Shown: piece by piece, positions 5,914-12,607 of the stretch
Layout: each line of letters opens with the position of its first letter
Numbering within the stretch: the stretch's first letter is position 1
The notes under the pieces: generated by a model
Seen by the model: only the letters and a program-made list of their open reading frames with translations
Database searches by the model: none
Told to the model about the DNA's origin: nothing
Translations under genes and position numbers: made by a program
Origin: JANPPS01 sp031428635
Lineage (GTDB): Bacteria; Pseudomonadota; Alphaproteobacteria; Acetobacterales; Acetobacteraceae
NCBI GenBank assembly: GCA_031428635.1
Contig: JANPPS010000039.1
Span: 1-12,679, forward strand
DNA length: 12,679 bases
Direction of reading: 5' to 3'

Positions 5914-6623
5914 CCCGGCCTGTTGCCCTCGTCACCGGGTCGTCGGGCGGGATCGGCGCCGCTATAGCCCGGCGTTTGGCATCGGACGGGTATGCGGTTG
6001 TGGTCCATTCCCGACAGTCGATTGGGCCGGGCCAGGCGCTGGCGGCAGAACTGGACGGCGCGTACCTGCAGGCCGATCTTTCGATCGAGTCGAAGCGGGC
6101 GACCCTCATCGCCGCTGCCCACGCGCACTGGGGGCGGCTGGATGTCCTGGTTAACAATGCTGGCGTCAGTGGCGTCATCCCGCACGGTGATCTGAATGCT
6201 GCCACGCCCGAGGTCTGGCATGCGTTATATGAGATGAACGTCGTGGCCCCGTTCCGTCTGGTGGCCGCGGCGGCACCGTTACTGCAGGGCGGGTGCGTGG
6301 TGAACGTAAGCTCCCACGCCGGGGTGCGGCCCAAGGGTGCGTCGATCCCGTACGCGGCAAGTAAGGCGGCGCTGAACCACGTGACCCGGCTGCTTGCGCT
6401 GACGCTGGCGCCCGGTATCCGTGTCAACGCGGTGGCGCCCGGGCTGGTGGACACGCCACTGACGGCCGATTGGACGGACGCCCGGCGGGTGTGGGAACAG
6501 CGCGCGCCGATGCGGCGAGGGGCGCAACCGGTGGAAGTGGCGGCGGTGGTCGCGATGCTGGTCGCGTCCGATTACATAACGGGTGAAGTAGTGACGCTGG
6601 ATGGCGGGCTGAACCTGACGTGA
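5910..6623 (+). CDS. SDR family oxidoreductase (FabG-like), probable CTG start
   Basis: A classical short-chain dehydrogenase/reductase, 237 aa from the proposed start. The NAD(P)-binding motif TGSSGGIG is at 9-16, NNAG at 82-85, and the catalytic residues are N110, S135 (in NVSSHAG), Y148 and K152 (YAASK). VAPGLVDTPL follows at 175-184, and the protein ends with GEVVTLDGGLNL, normal for the family. It would oxidise or reduce a hydroxyl/carbonyl group; the substrate is unknown. The frame is open from 5847 but has no ATG, GTG or TTG before the TTG at 5976, and that start would remove the essential glycine-rich motif. The CTG at 5910-5912, overlapping the oxygenase TGA as CTGA, gives a perfect SDR N-terminus (TRPVALVTGSSGG). 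This suggests a rare CTG start used through termination-reinitiation, or a one-base difference from the usual ATGA. Confidence 0.85.
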   Translation: MTRPVALVTGSSGGIGAAIARRLASDGYAVVVHSRQSIGPGQALAAELDGAYLQADLSIESKRATLIAAAHAHWGRLDVLVNNAGVSGVIPHGDLNAATPEVWHALYEMNVVAPFRLVAAAAPLLQGGCVVNVSSHAGVRPKGASIPYAASKAALNHVTRLLALTLAPGIRVNAVAPGLVDTPLTADWTDARRVWEQRAPMRRGAQPVEVAAVVAMLVASDYITGEVVTLDGGLNLT

Positions 6624-6692
6624 TGGTCGTGCCGACCTTCCACTGTGACGCGCAGCCAAGCGAGGTTTGATAGCGAGATCGAGGTCGCTGGC

Positions 6693-6830
6693 ATGCGCGA
6701 AGTCGAGTAATTTGAAGCCAGGAACAAACTGACCGGGCTGGGTAAGACGGAGATGATTACTGGCCGTGGCAAGCTGGTTGCGAAGCGTGTCAGACCCGAC
6801 GCAGAGGCTGATGGTCAACGCGGCACTTGA
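6693..6830 (+). pseudogene. Decayed Phd/YefM-type antitoxin
   Basis: Read from the ATG at 6693 (GAGG lies 8 nt upstream), the frame gives MREVE, an in-frame TAA at 6708-6710, then FEARNKLTGL, then GKTEMITGRGKLVAKRVRP, ending at the TGA 6828-6830. This follows the Phd/YefM antitoxin pattern MREV-x-A-FEAKNKL-x-x-L-(LD-x-V-x-x)-GEEV-x-ITRRGKPVA-x-LVP. Relative to it there is a stop replacing the small residue before FEA and a loss of about six residues (the LDxVEx part) before GEEV. Intact members bind DNA and neutralise a partner toxin through the C-terminus. The next ORF, 12 nt downstream, resembles a decayed PIN-domain toxin, which is the expected gene order. The match is by eye and short, but several conserved blocks are colinear in one frame. 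Confidence 0.55.
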
Positions 6831-6842
6831 GCGGCTCAGCGC

Positions 6843-7238
6843 ATGGTGGAGCTTCGTAATGATTTTACTTTCGGACCGGACACCACGGTCAAAGAGCTAG
6901 TGAATGAATGTCGTCGTGGAGGTCCGTGCCAGGCGGCGCTTCGATGGCGGCGATTAGAGGTTGCGAACGCTCGTTACTCTGGCTTGCGACGCGGTCGTCT
7001 TGCTGCCGAACGGTGGGACGCGATGTTCGCCATAATGAACGAGATGGACATCCGGATTGACCCGGCCACGCGCTGGTACGCCTACAATTCGCCGGCGCAG
7101 CTATCCAAACGGTTCGCGCTTACCATTTGGATCTCGAACTCTGAATTGATGATACGTGTCGGCACACCCTGGATTGAGCCCATTGCGGTAATGGCAGCGG
7201 AGGCTAAGGCGGGCCATCTGCACGCCGCTACGGATTAG
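6843..7238 (+). CDS. VapC-like PIN-domain protein, degenerate, probably non-catalytic
   Basis: A 131-aa open frame with ATG 12 nt after the antitoxin remnant. Its middle follows the VapC pattern: RRGGPCQAALRWRRLEVANARY (residues 24-45 region) resembles the GGALVPALWRLEVANAL block of PIN toxins and keeps its glutamate (E39). RRGRLAAERW (49-58), MDIRIDPAT (68-76) and FALTIWISNSELMIRVGTPW (91-110 region) correspond to RRGRL, LPIEIDPET and HGLTVYDAAYLELALRLGLPL. The N-terminal strand with the first catalytic Asp (VLDAS) is missing, and the YDAAYLELA Asp is replaced (IWISNSELM), so Mg-dependent RNase activity is unlikely. Base composition is clearly less G+C-rich than in neighbouring genes: about half G+C near its start. 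I read it as a decaying toxin whose frame happens to be open; an unrelated hypothetical protein is the alternative. Confidence 0.5.
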   Translation: MVELRNDFTFGPDTTVKELVNECRRGGPCQAALRWRRLEVANARYSGLRRGRLAAERWDAMFAIMNEMDIRIDPATRWYAYNSPAQLSKRFALTIWISNSELMIRVGTPWIEPIAVMAAEAKAGHLHAATD

Positions 7239-7323
7239 TATGCCCGTCATGCGCCCTCCGCATTACCCGACCGTTGTGGCGTACCCCTTATACATCGACT
7301 GACTTTCTTCCCTTGAGGCTACG

Positions 7324-8304
7324 ATGAATGAAATTATGACCCAACTCACTCCGATCCGCCGCGCGCCGCGCGGATGGGTGCTACTGGGTGGCGTGGCGAT
7401 CGCGGCGCTATTGCTTGCCAATAGCTGCTACTACGTTGTGCAACCGACCGAGATGGCGGGCGTGCGCCGGTTGGGCAATGTGACCAGCGCGGAGCCGATC
7501 GGGCCCGGCCTACACTTCAAAACGCCCATCGACCGCGTTGACCATCTGCAGGTCAGCCTGACCACGTTCCTGGTAAACGACCTGGGTGTTTACACAATCG
7601 ACAATCAGGACGTGCGCATCGGCGTCGGTATCACCTACCGGGTTCCGCGGGATGCGGTGTTCAAGCTGCTGTACGGCGTCGGCGGTTCGGGCAACGTCGA
7701 TATCGATTTGACGCTGCGCCCGATAATGGCCGACCGCGCGTTGCGGGTGTTCGCCCGGCGTAACACGATCAGTATCTCGGCCGAACGCGAGAGTATCGCC
7801 AACGAGATCCGGCAGTCGATCCAGGATGCGGTGACAGCCAGCTTTGGGATCGAGATCGTGGATCTGCAGCTGACCCGCATCGAGTACAGCGCTGCGTTCA
7901 CCCAGTCGGTCGAGGCGGCGGTACGCGCTAAAAACGACGCGCTGCAAGCGGAAAACACCGTTGCCCGCATCCGCTATGAGGGCGAGCAGACGAAGGTACA
8001 GGCACTGGCCCAGGCCGCCGCCGCCACGACCAAGGCCGAGGGTGAGGCCCGCGCCGCCGTGATCCGCGCCGGTGCCGAACGTCAAGCAAACGTGCTGCGC
8101 GCCCAAGGTGAGGCGGAGGCCACGGGCCTAGTCGGCGCGGCCCAGGCCCACGCGGTCGATCTGCTAGGCGCGGCGGTCGCAGCCAACCCGCGGGTCGTGG
8201 ATTATCAAACCACGCAGCGCTGGGACGGTAAGCTGCCGGCGACGATGGCCGGGGGCGCGGTGCCGTTGCTGAACCTTACTCCCGGCGGAGCACCCGGTCG
8301 GTGA
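7324..8304 (+). CDS. Prohibitin-like SPFH/Band 7 membrane protein
   Basis: A 326-aa inner-membrane protein. One N-terminal transmembrane segment (about 18-36, GWVLLGGVAIAALLLAN) is followed by an SPFH/Band 7 domain from about 36 to 215. Typical elements are the VQPTEMAGVRRLGNV entry, the PGLHFKTPID motif, YTIDNQDVRIGVGITYRV and FGIEIVDLQLTRIEY. An Ala/Glu/Arg-rich coiled coil follows (about 215-280), then a prohibitin-like tail, QRWDGKLPATMAGGAVP. Such proteins assemble into large rings on the membrane, scaffold microdomains and restrain FtsH-type proteases. It is a single gene rather than an hflK-hflC pair, and resembles prohibitin more than HflC. The ATG at 7324 has GAGG at 7315-7318; an in-frame ATG at 7336 is a weaker choice. 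Its 3' end overlaps the convergent phosphatase gene by 29 bp. Confidence 0.88.
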   Translation: MNEIMTQLTPIRRAPRGWVLLGGVAIAALLLANSCYYVVQPTEMAGVRRLGNVTSAEPIGPGLHFKTPIDRVDHLQVSLTTFLVNDLGVYTIDNQDVRIGVGITYRVPRDAVFKLLYGVGGSGNVDIDLTLRPIMADRALRVFARRNTISISAERESIANEIRQSIQDAVTASFGIEIVDLQLTRIEYSAAFTQSVEAAVRAKNDALQAENTVARIRYEGEQTKVQALAQAAAATTKAEGEARAAVIRAGAERQANVLRAQGEAEATGLVGAAQAHAVDLLGAAVAANPRVVDYQTTQRWDGKLPATMAGGAVPLLNLTPGGAPGR

Positions 8305-8938
8305 TGAAGGTCGATAGGCCGCTCGCCACGAAATTTCGTTTCAGGGCGGCCTCGTCGTATTCGGTGGCGACCCAGTCGAGGAAAGGTATCCGGCCCTCCG
8401 CCACGGTCGCGTAGTGGAGGAAGAATGCGTCGAGGATGCCGGTGCGGGCACTGGACCAGTGGCCGAACCGCCATGACAGCTGTTGTAGCGCATCGTCAGC
8501 GGTCCCGCCCTCGAACAAGATCGCGAGCCCCGATGCTAGGCCTGCCCGGTCGGCGCCCGATTTGCAGTGCATGAGCGCCGGGTAGGCGAGGGTGGGGTAC
8601 AGCGCGGCAAAGCGAAGTATGCGGTCGCGATGGGGGGCGCCGCGGCTTTCGAACGCCATGTCGACGTGTTGTAAGCGCAGCCCTACCGCTGCCTCCCGCG
8701 ACAAAGCGTCGGAGCCGCATCGCCGGGGGCCGCGTAGGTTGATTAGCGTACGCAAGCCCAGCCGCCGGGTTGCGGCGGCCAGGTGGCCCGGCGTCGGGTG
8801 GTTCGACCGGTACAGCTTACCCGGCACGACGATCGCAAAGTTGGTCCACACGCTGCGAAACACGGCGTGATCGACCAGTAGGCTGTCGCCCCAGGCCGCG
8901 GCCCGGCCGCGCGGGGTAGTAAGCGTACCGTTGAACAT
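8276..8938 (-). CDS. Dual-specificity / tyrosine protein phosphatase family protein
   Basis: From the ATG at 8938 this is a 220-aa cytosolic protein carrying the cysteine-dependent phosphatase signature HCKSGADRAG: nucleophile C125, P-loop CX5R to R131. D93 in HVDMAFESRG is a plausible general acid. The upstream part (WTNFAIVVPGKLYRSNHPTP, then LGLRTLINLRG) follows the dual-specificity fold seen in Siw14-like atypical phosphatases, which can act on phosphotyrosine or inositol polyphosphates; the substrate here is unknown. The frame extends to an ATG at 8983, but those 15 extra residues are arginine-rich and not family-like, and neither start has a convincing Shine-Dalgarno. It is divergent from the TRAP permease and overlaps the end of the SPFH gene tail-to-tail. 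A functional link to the SPFH protein is possible but unsupported. Confidence 0.85.
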   Translation of the reverse strand: MFNGTLTTPRGRAAAWGDSLLVDHAVFRSVWTNFAIVVPGKLYRSNHPTPGHLAAATRRLGLRTLINLRGPRRCGSDALSREAAVGLRLQHVDMAFESRGAPHRDRILRFAALYPTLAYPALMHCKSGADRAGLASGLAILFEGGTADDALQQLSWRFGHWSSARTGILDAFFLHYATVAEGRIPFLDWVATEYDEAALKRNFVASGLSTFITDRVLRRE

Positions 8939-9012
8939 GCGCGCTGTATGGCCACGCCCAGGCCGCTCGGCAATGGCTTGCATCGCGGGTTCGTGTGTTA
9001 GACGGTCCGCCC

Positions 9013-10833
9013 ATGAACAAAGTGGAACGTGCGGTCGGCACCGTTACCGATGCGCTGGCCGCCGGGCTGGTGGTAATCGAGATCGGGTTGCTGTTTGCGG
9101 GCATGGCATCCCGCTACGTGATGCACCGTCCGTTGGTGTGGACGGACGAGCTGGCGGGCATGCTGTTCCTGTGGCTGGCGATGCTGGGCGCGGCCGTGGC
9201 CCTGCGGCGGGGCGCCCATATGTGCATGACGGCGTTCGTGTCGTCCGCGACCGGGCGGCGGGCCCTTGCGCTGTCCGTCGGCACCCATGCGGTGATGGGG
9301 CTATTCCTGGTTCTGCTGCTGCCACCGGCTATGGCGTTGATGCTGGATGACTGGGACGTTGTGACCCCGGCGATGGAGGTTTCCAACGCTTGGCGCCTTG
9401 CCGCGGTGCCGGCCGGGTTGGGGCTGATGCTCCTGTTGACGCTGTTTCAACTGATACGGTTGGTGGGGTGGGCGGGCACGCTGGCGGTCGGTGCTGGCGT
9501 GGGTGCCATGGCCGTGGCGGTGATGGGCGCGGGGCCGGTGCTGGCAGTGTATGGCAACCTGAACCTTGTGCTGTTTTTCGTCGTGGGCGTGACGGCATGC
9601 GTGTTTGCGGGGGTACCGATCGGCGTGGCGTTCGGGGTGGCGACCCTGGCGTTCCTGGCGCTGGCGACGCGCGTGCCGCTGACGGTTGTGGTGGGCCGCA
9701 TGGCGGAGGGTATGTCCCACGCAGTGCTGTTGGCTGTGCCGCTATTCGTGTTCCTGGGCGCGCTGATCGAGATGAACGGCATGGCCCGCGCCATGGTCCG
9801 CTTTCTATCGTCGCTGATCGGGCACGTGCGGGGCGGGCTGTCTTACGTGTTGCTCGCCGCGATCTACCTTGTGTCCGGGATCGCCGGGTCGAAGGCGGCG
9901 GATATGGCGGCGGTGGCGCCGGTGCTGTTTCCAGAGATGCGCGAACGTGGCGTCCCACCCGGCGAACTGGTCGCAATCCTGGCAGCATCGGGCGCGATGA
10001 GTGAAACGATACCGCCATCGCTGGTGCTGATCACGATCGGTACCGTCACGTCCGTGTCGATCGCCGATTTGTTCACGGGGGGGCTGCTGCCGGGCCTGGT
10101 GCTGGCGTTGGCGATGGCCGTCGTGGTGTGGCTGCGCGCCCGGGCGGAACCGCCATCCGGCCTGGTGCGACCGCCGGCCCGCACGATCGTCCGGCTGCTG
10201 CTGGTGGCCGCACCCGTGCTGGCGCTGCCGGTGCTGATCCGCTGGGCGGTGGTGGGGGGTATCGCCACGGCGACCGAGGTGTCCACGATCGGCATCGCGT
10301 TCTCCGGTATCGTGGGCGCGCTGCTGTACCGGCCGGTATCGGGGCGGCAGCTATGGACCGCGCTGGTGGCGACGGCGTCGCTATCGGGGGCGATCCTGCT
10401 GATTATCGGAACGGCGACGGCGATGGCGTGGGCGCTAACGCAATCCGGCTTTTCGCGTCAGTTGGCGAGTGCCATGACCGGCCTGCCTGGGGGTGCGCCG
10501 ATGTTCATGGCGCTGTCGGTGGTGGCGTTCATCGTGCTGGGCAGTCTGTTGGAGGGTATTCCCGCCATTGTCCTGTTCGGTCCGTTGCTATTTCCGATCG
10601 CAAAGACGCTGCATATCCATGAGGTGCATTATGCGATCGTGGTCGTGCTCGCGATGGGTATCGGGCTGTTCGCACCGCCATTCGGGGTCGGTTACTACAC
10701 GGCCTGTGCGATCGGGGCCGTCAACCCGGCCGTGGGAATGCGGCCGATTTTGGGCTACTTGCTGGCGCTGACGGCCGGGCTGGTGGTGGTGGCGTGTGTG
10801 CCATGGTTATCGACCGGACTGCTGGTGCGGTGA
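9013..10833 (+). CDS. TRAP transporter fused permease (DctQ-DctM)
   Basis: A 606-aa polytopic inner-membrane protein joining both TRAP permease subunits. Residues 1 to about 165 are the small DctQ-type subunit, about four membrane helices with its signature VWTDELAGMLFLWLAMLGAA and the following basic-histidine RRGAHM. From about 180 to the end is the large DctM subunit, a dozen or so helices, with AGVPIGVAFGVATLAFL, the SGIAGSKAADMAAVAPVLFPEM block, SETIPPSLVLITIG, TEVSTIGIAF and FAPPFGVGYYTACAIG. TRAP systems import organic acids such as C4-dicarboxylates, using a Na+ gradient and a periplasmic DctP receptor. No DctP gene is in the window, so the substrate is open. An in-frame GTG at 8995 would add six residues. 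No clear Shine-Dalgarno is seen for either start. The UPF0260 gene follows immediately and may be cotranscribed. Confidence 0.9.
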   Translation: MNKVERAVGTVTDALAAGLVVIEIGLLFAGMASRYVMHRPLVWTDELAGMLFLWLAMLGAAVALRRGAHMCMTAFVSSATGRRALALSVGTHAVMGLFLVLLLPPAMALMLDDWDVVTPAMEVSNAWRLAAVPAGLGLMLLLTLFQLIRLVGWAGTLAVGAGVGAMAVAVMGAGPVLAVYGNLNLVLFFVVGVTACVFAGVPIGVAFGVATLAFLALATRVPLTVVVGRMAEGMSHAVLLAVPLFVFLGALIEMNGMARAMVRFLSSLIGHVRGGLSYVLLAAIYLVSGIAGSKAADMAAVAPVLFPEMRERGVPPGELVAILAASGAMSETIPPSLVLITIGTVTSVSIADLFTGGLLPGLVLALAMAVVVWLRARAEPPSGLVRPPARTIVRLLLVAAPVLALPVLIRWAVVGGIATATEVSTIGIAFSGIVGALLYRPVSGRQLWTALVATASLSGAILLIIGTATAMAWALTQSGFSRQLASAMTGLPGGAPMFMALSVVAFIVLGSLLEGIPAIVLFGPLLFPIAKTLHIHEVHYAIVVVLAMGIGLFAPPFGVGYYTACAIGAVNPAVGMRPILGYLLALTAGLVVVACVPWLSTGLLVR

Positions 10834-10853
10834 CGTCGCCCCATATCACGGCC

Positions 10854-11306
10854 ATGGAACCATTCTGGGACACTACGCCACTACACCGCATGACCGACGC
10901 GCAGTGGGAGAGCCTGTGCGACGGCTGTGGCCGCTGCTGCCTGCATAAGCTGCGGGACGATCAGGACGAGCTGAGTTTTACCAACGTCGCGTGCCAGCTG
11001 CTGGATACGACGTCGTGCCGCTGCCGGGATTACACCAACCGGCGGGATTCGGTGCCCGATTGCATGTCGCTGACGGTGGAGGTCGTGGACGAGGTCGACT
11101 GGTTGCCGCCCAGTTGCGCCTACCGCCGGCTGGCGGAGGGGCGGGGCCTGGCGTGGTGGCATCCGCTGGTCTCCGGCCGGGCAGAGACGGTGCATGAGGC
11201 GGGCGTGTCGGTGCAGGGCCGAGCGGTGAGTGAGACGAAGTCCGGGCCGCTGGAGCACCACGTGGTGGAGTGGCCGGGCAAGAACCCGCGCGTTCGGCGG
11301 CGGTAG
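10854..11306 (+). CDS. UPF0260 (YcgN-like) cysteine-cluster protein
   Basis: A 150-aa protein of the UPF0260/YcgN family, a branch of the YkgJ-type CxxC-cluster proteins thought to bind a metal or Fe-S centre; the biochemical role is unknown. The family blocks run in order: MEPFWDTTPLHRMTDAQWES, LCDGCGRCCLHKL, TNVACQLLDTTSCRCRDYTN, VPDCMSLT, WLPPSCAYRRLAEGRGL, WHPLVSG and AGVSVQGRAVSE. Eight cysteines lie in the conserved clusters. The ATG at 10854 matches where the family usually begins. The frame is open further up, and a GTG at 10830 overlaps the TRAP permease stop as GTGA, a common translational-coupling arrangement, so a start 8 codons earlier is possible. No Shine-Dalgarno decides between them. 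It ends 13 bp before the convergent nucleoside phosphorylase. Confidence 0.88.
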   Translation: MEPFWDTTPLHRMTDAQWESLCDGCGRCCLHKLRDDQDELSFTNVACQLLDTTSCRCRDYTNRRDSVPDCMSLTVEVVDEVDWLPPSCAYRRLAEGRGLAWWHPLVSGRAETVHEAGVSVQGRAVSETKSGPLEHHVVEWPGKNPRVRRR

Positions 11307-11319
11307 CGGGACCGCCTGG

Positions 11320-12138
11320 TTAAACCGGACCAGGGCCGTTGGCGCGAAACGCGGCCGCGGTCGCCTCGATAATGCGAAGCGCGGTCAGCGACCCGTTGGC
11401 CTCACCTTTTTCGAAGTCATCGCCGCCCTGTTGGCCCATCGTGTTCGTTACGTGGGCAACGCACGTTACCGGTAGGCCCCGCAGGGTGCCGAACGCATAG
11501 AGCGCCGCGGCCTCCATCTCGACCGCCAGTACGCCGAGGTCGCGTGCGGCGGCGATGGCGGCTTCGGTTTCGCGGTAGGGGGCGTCCGTGGTCCAGGTGG
11601 CGCCCCGGTATACCGCCACGCCGCTGCCGGGCGGGAATGCCGCATTGAGGCAGGCTGCGACCTGGGCCAGCAGCGCCGGGTCTGGCGCGTTCACGAAACT
11701 ACCGGCGTCTGCGGGCAGGTAGTGAACGCTGGTCCCTTCGTCTCGCAGTGCCCGGTCGATCAAAACGACATAAGGCGGGGTCCCCAGGTCCGCGATGCGG
11801 CCGGACGAGGTGATACTGAGCAGGCACCGGCACCCGGACGCGAATAATTGCTCCGCGACCAGCACGGCGAACGGGGCGCCGACGGCGCAACCGATGATCC
11901 CGGCCATGGTGCCGTCCGCCAGCACGAACTCGTGCAATTCGGTGTGGTAGCAGGCCCAACCCTCGCTGCGTCGGGCACCGCGACCGATCAGGAATTGGGT
12001 CAGATCGCCGTCAGGGTCCAGGACGCAGAGCGCGGGCACGTCGCGATCCGGCAGACCGCGCTGACGTCGCGCTTCCCGCAGTAGGTGGTCGGGTTGGAAC
12101 ACGGACGGCGCAGTATGGTCTTTCGGCAGGGGGGACAT
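11320..12138 (-). CDS. Nucleoside phosphorylase (PNP/UDP family, uridine phosphorylase-like)
   Basis: A 272-aa cytosolic enzyme of the PNP_UDP_1 family, which cleaves nucleosides with phosphate to give a free base and ribose-1-phosphate for salvage. Visible family features are GCAVGAPFAVLVAEQL near 84-99, the ITSSGRIADLGTPPYVVLIDRALRDEGTS block at 109-137 (phosphate/base region) and GATWTTDAPYRET at 179-191. The ribose-binding VEMEAAALY is at 206-214, with its diagnostic glutamates. The TTDAPYRE-VEMEAAALY arrangement resembles uridine phosphorylase-like members, but base specificity cannot be fixed from sequence alone. The ATG at 12138 begins the family-like N-terminus (MSPLPKDHTAPSVFQPDHLL); an upstream ATG at 12210 would add 24 arginine/proline-rich residues that look non-coding. 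No strong Shine-Dalgarno is visible. It is convergent with the UPF0260 gene. Confidence 0.85.
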   Translation of the reverse strand: MSPLPKDHTAPSVFQPDHLLREARRQRGLPDRDVPALCVLDPDGDLTQFLIGRGARRSEGWACYHTELHEFVLADGTMAGIIGCAVGAPFAVLVAEQLFASGCRCLLSITSSGRIADLGTPPYVVLIDRALRDEGTSVHYLPADAGSFVNAPDPALLAQVAACLNAAFPPGSGVAVYRGATWTTDAPYRETEAAIAAARDLGVLAVEMEAAALYAFGTLRGLPVTCVAHVTNTMGQQGGDDFEKGEANGSLTALRIIEATAAAFRANGPGPV

Positions 12139-12199
12139 GGGGCCGTATAGGCCAGGATTGCGGCCGGTACGACATCTGGACAAGCGCCATCGATTGGGC

Positions 12200-12230
12200 G
12201 GGCGGCGCACGGGCGCAAGCCGGGCCGCCC
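12200..12230. other. GC-rich hairpin upstream of the nucleoside phosphorylase
   Basis: GGGCGGC (12200-12206) pairs with GCCGCCC (12224-12230). Inside, GGC (12212-12214) and GCC (12219-12221) close a GCAA loop of the GNRA type. It lies upstream of the phosphorylase on the minus strand. It could be part of a 5' leader if transcription starts that far up, or a plus-strand terminator stem with only a weak T-rich tail (TATTTA). Chance is a real possibility in GC-rich DNA. Confidence 0.3.
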
Positions 12231-12457
12231 TATTTACAGCACGACGGGTACCAATCCGTGCCGGAGCATAATCTACTGCAATACGGCCGGGTTAGGCTTG
12301 TTGGCGGCTCAGTATTCGGGCGGCGGTTGTCTGGGCTTGGTCCCTGGGGAGCATTCGTGGCACGCGCGTGCTCATGATGAGACTTCGTTGCCACCATCGG
12401 AGGACGGTCCAAAAGCTCTAGCTTAGCCCGGTGTGAACGATATTTCTGCCCGGTAAT

Positions 12458-12523
12458 CAGTACCCCAAACGAAGCTGGCGCACGTCAGAAGGTTCTTGAA
12501 TCCGTGCTGACAGTTACCCCAAA
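12458..12523. repeat. Two direct repeats of CAG(T)TACCCCAAA
   Basis: CAGTACCCCAAA at 12458-12469 recurs as CAGTTACCCCAAA at 12511-12523, about 53 bp apart, in AT-richer DNA. Repeated short motifs of this kind occur as protein-binding sites near transposon ends or as operators. No transposase reading frame is present in the window, so the identity is open. Confidence 0.35.
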
Positions 12524-12573
12524 AACCAGTTATTTGATCGGTAGCGTCCGCGCTCGTGGTGGAAATTGGATGA

Positions 12574-12607
12574 GTTCTGCGGGTGGGGTTCGCCCTTCCC
12601 GCAGAAC
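12574..12607. other. Very stable hairpin with UUCG tetraloop
   Basis: GTTCTGCGGG (12574-12583) pairs perfectly with CCCGCAGAAC (12598-12607). After one T-T mismatch, GGGG pairs with CCCT (one G-T pair) around a TTCG loop at 12589-12592. The structure is thus 10 + 4 bp closed by an extra-stable tetraloop. Neither strand has a following T-tract, so it is not a standard intrinsic terminator. It may be a transcript-end or element-end structure. Confidence 0.5.

Noticed and set aside
5976..6623. SDR start at the TTG at 5976
   Set aside because: It would remove the Rossmann glycine motif TGSSGGIG, which is intact and in frame upstream.
6279..6818. Minus-strand ORF of 179 codons
   Set aside because: Most of it is antisense to the SDR catalytic and C-terminal region; its composition is Arg/His/Pro/Gln-rich and has no recognisable domain.
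7272..7294. Sigma-54-like or sigma-70-like promoter before the SPFH gene (TGTGGC ... TTATACA)
   Set aside because: The spacing and the -12/-10 elements do not fit either consensus well enough to call.
9301..10018. Long minus-strand ORFs opposite the TRAP permease
   Set aside because: Pro/Arg/His-rich translations typical of antisense frames in GC-rich membrane-protein genes.
11848..12084. Plus-strand ORF opposite the nucleoside phosphorylase
   Set aside because: Antisense shadow of a gene with clear catalytic motifs; no ribosome binding site and no domain.
12230..12412. Minus-strand 60-codon ORF in the right flank
   Set aside because: Low-complexity His/Pro/Arg/Ser composition, no ribosome binding site and no recognisable motif.
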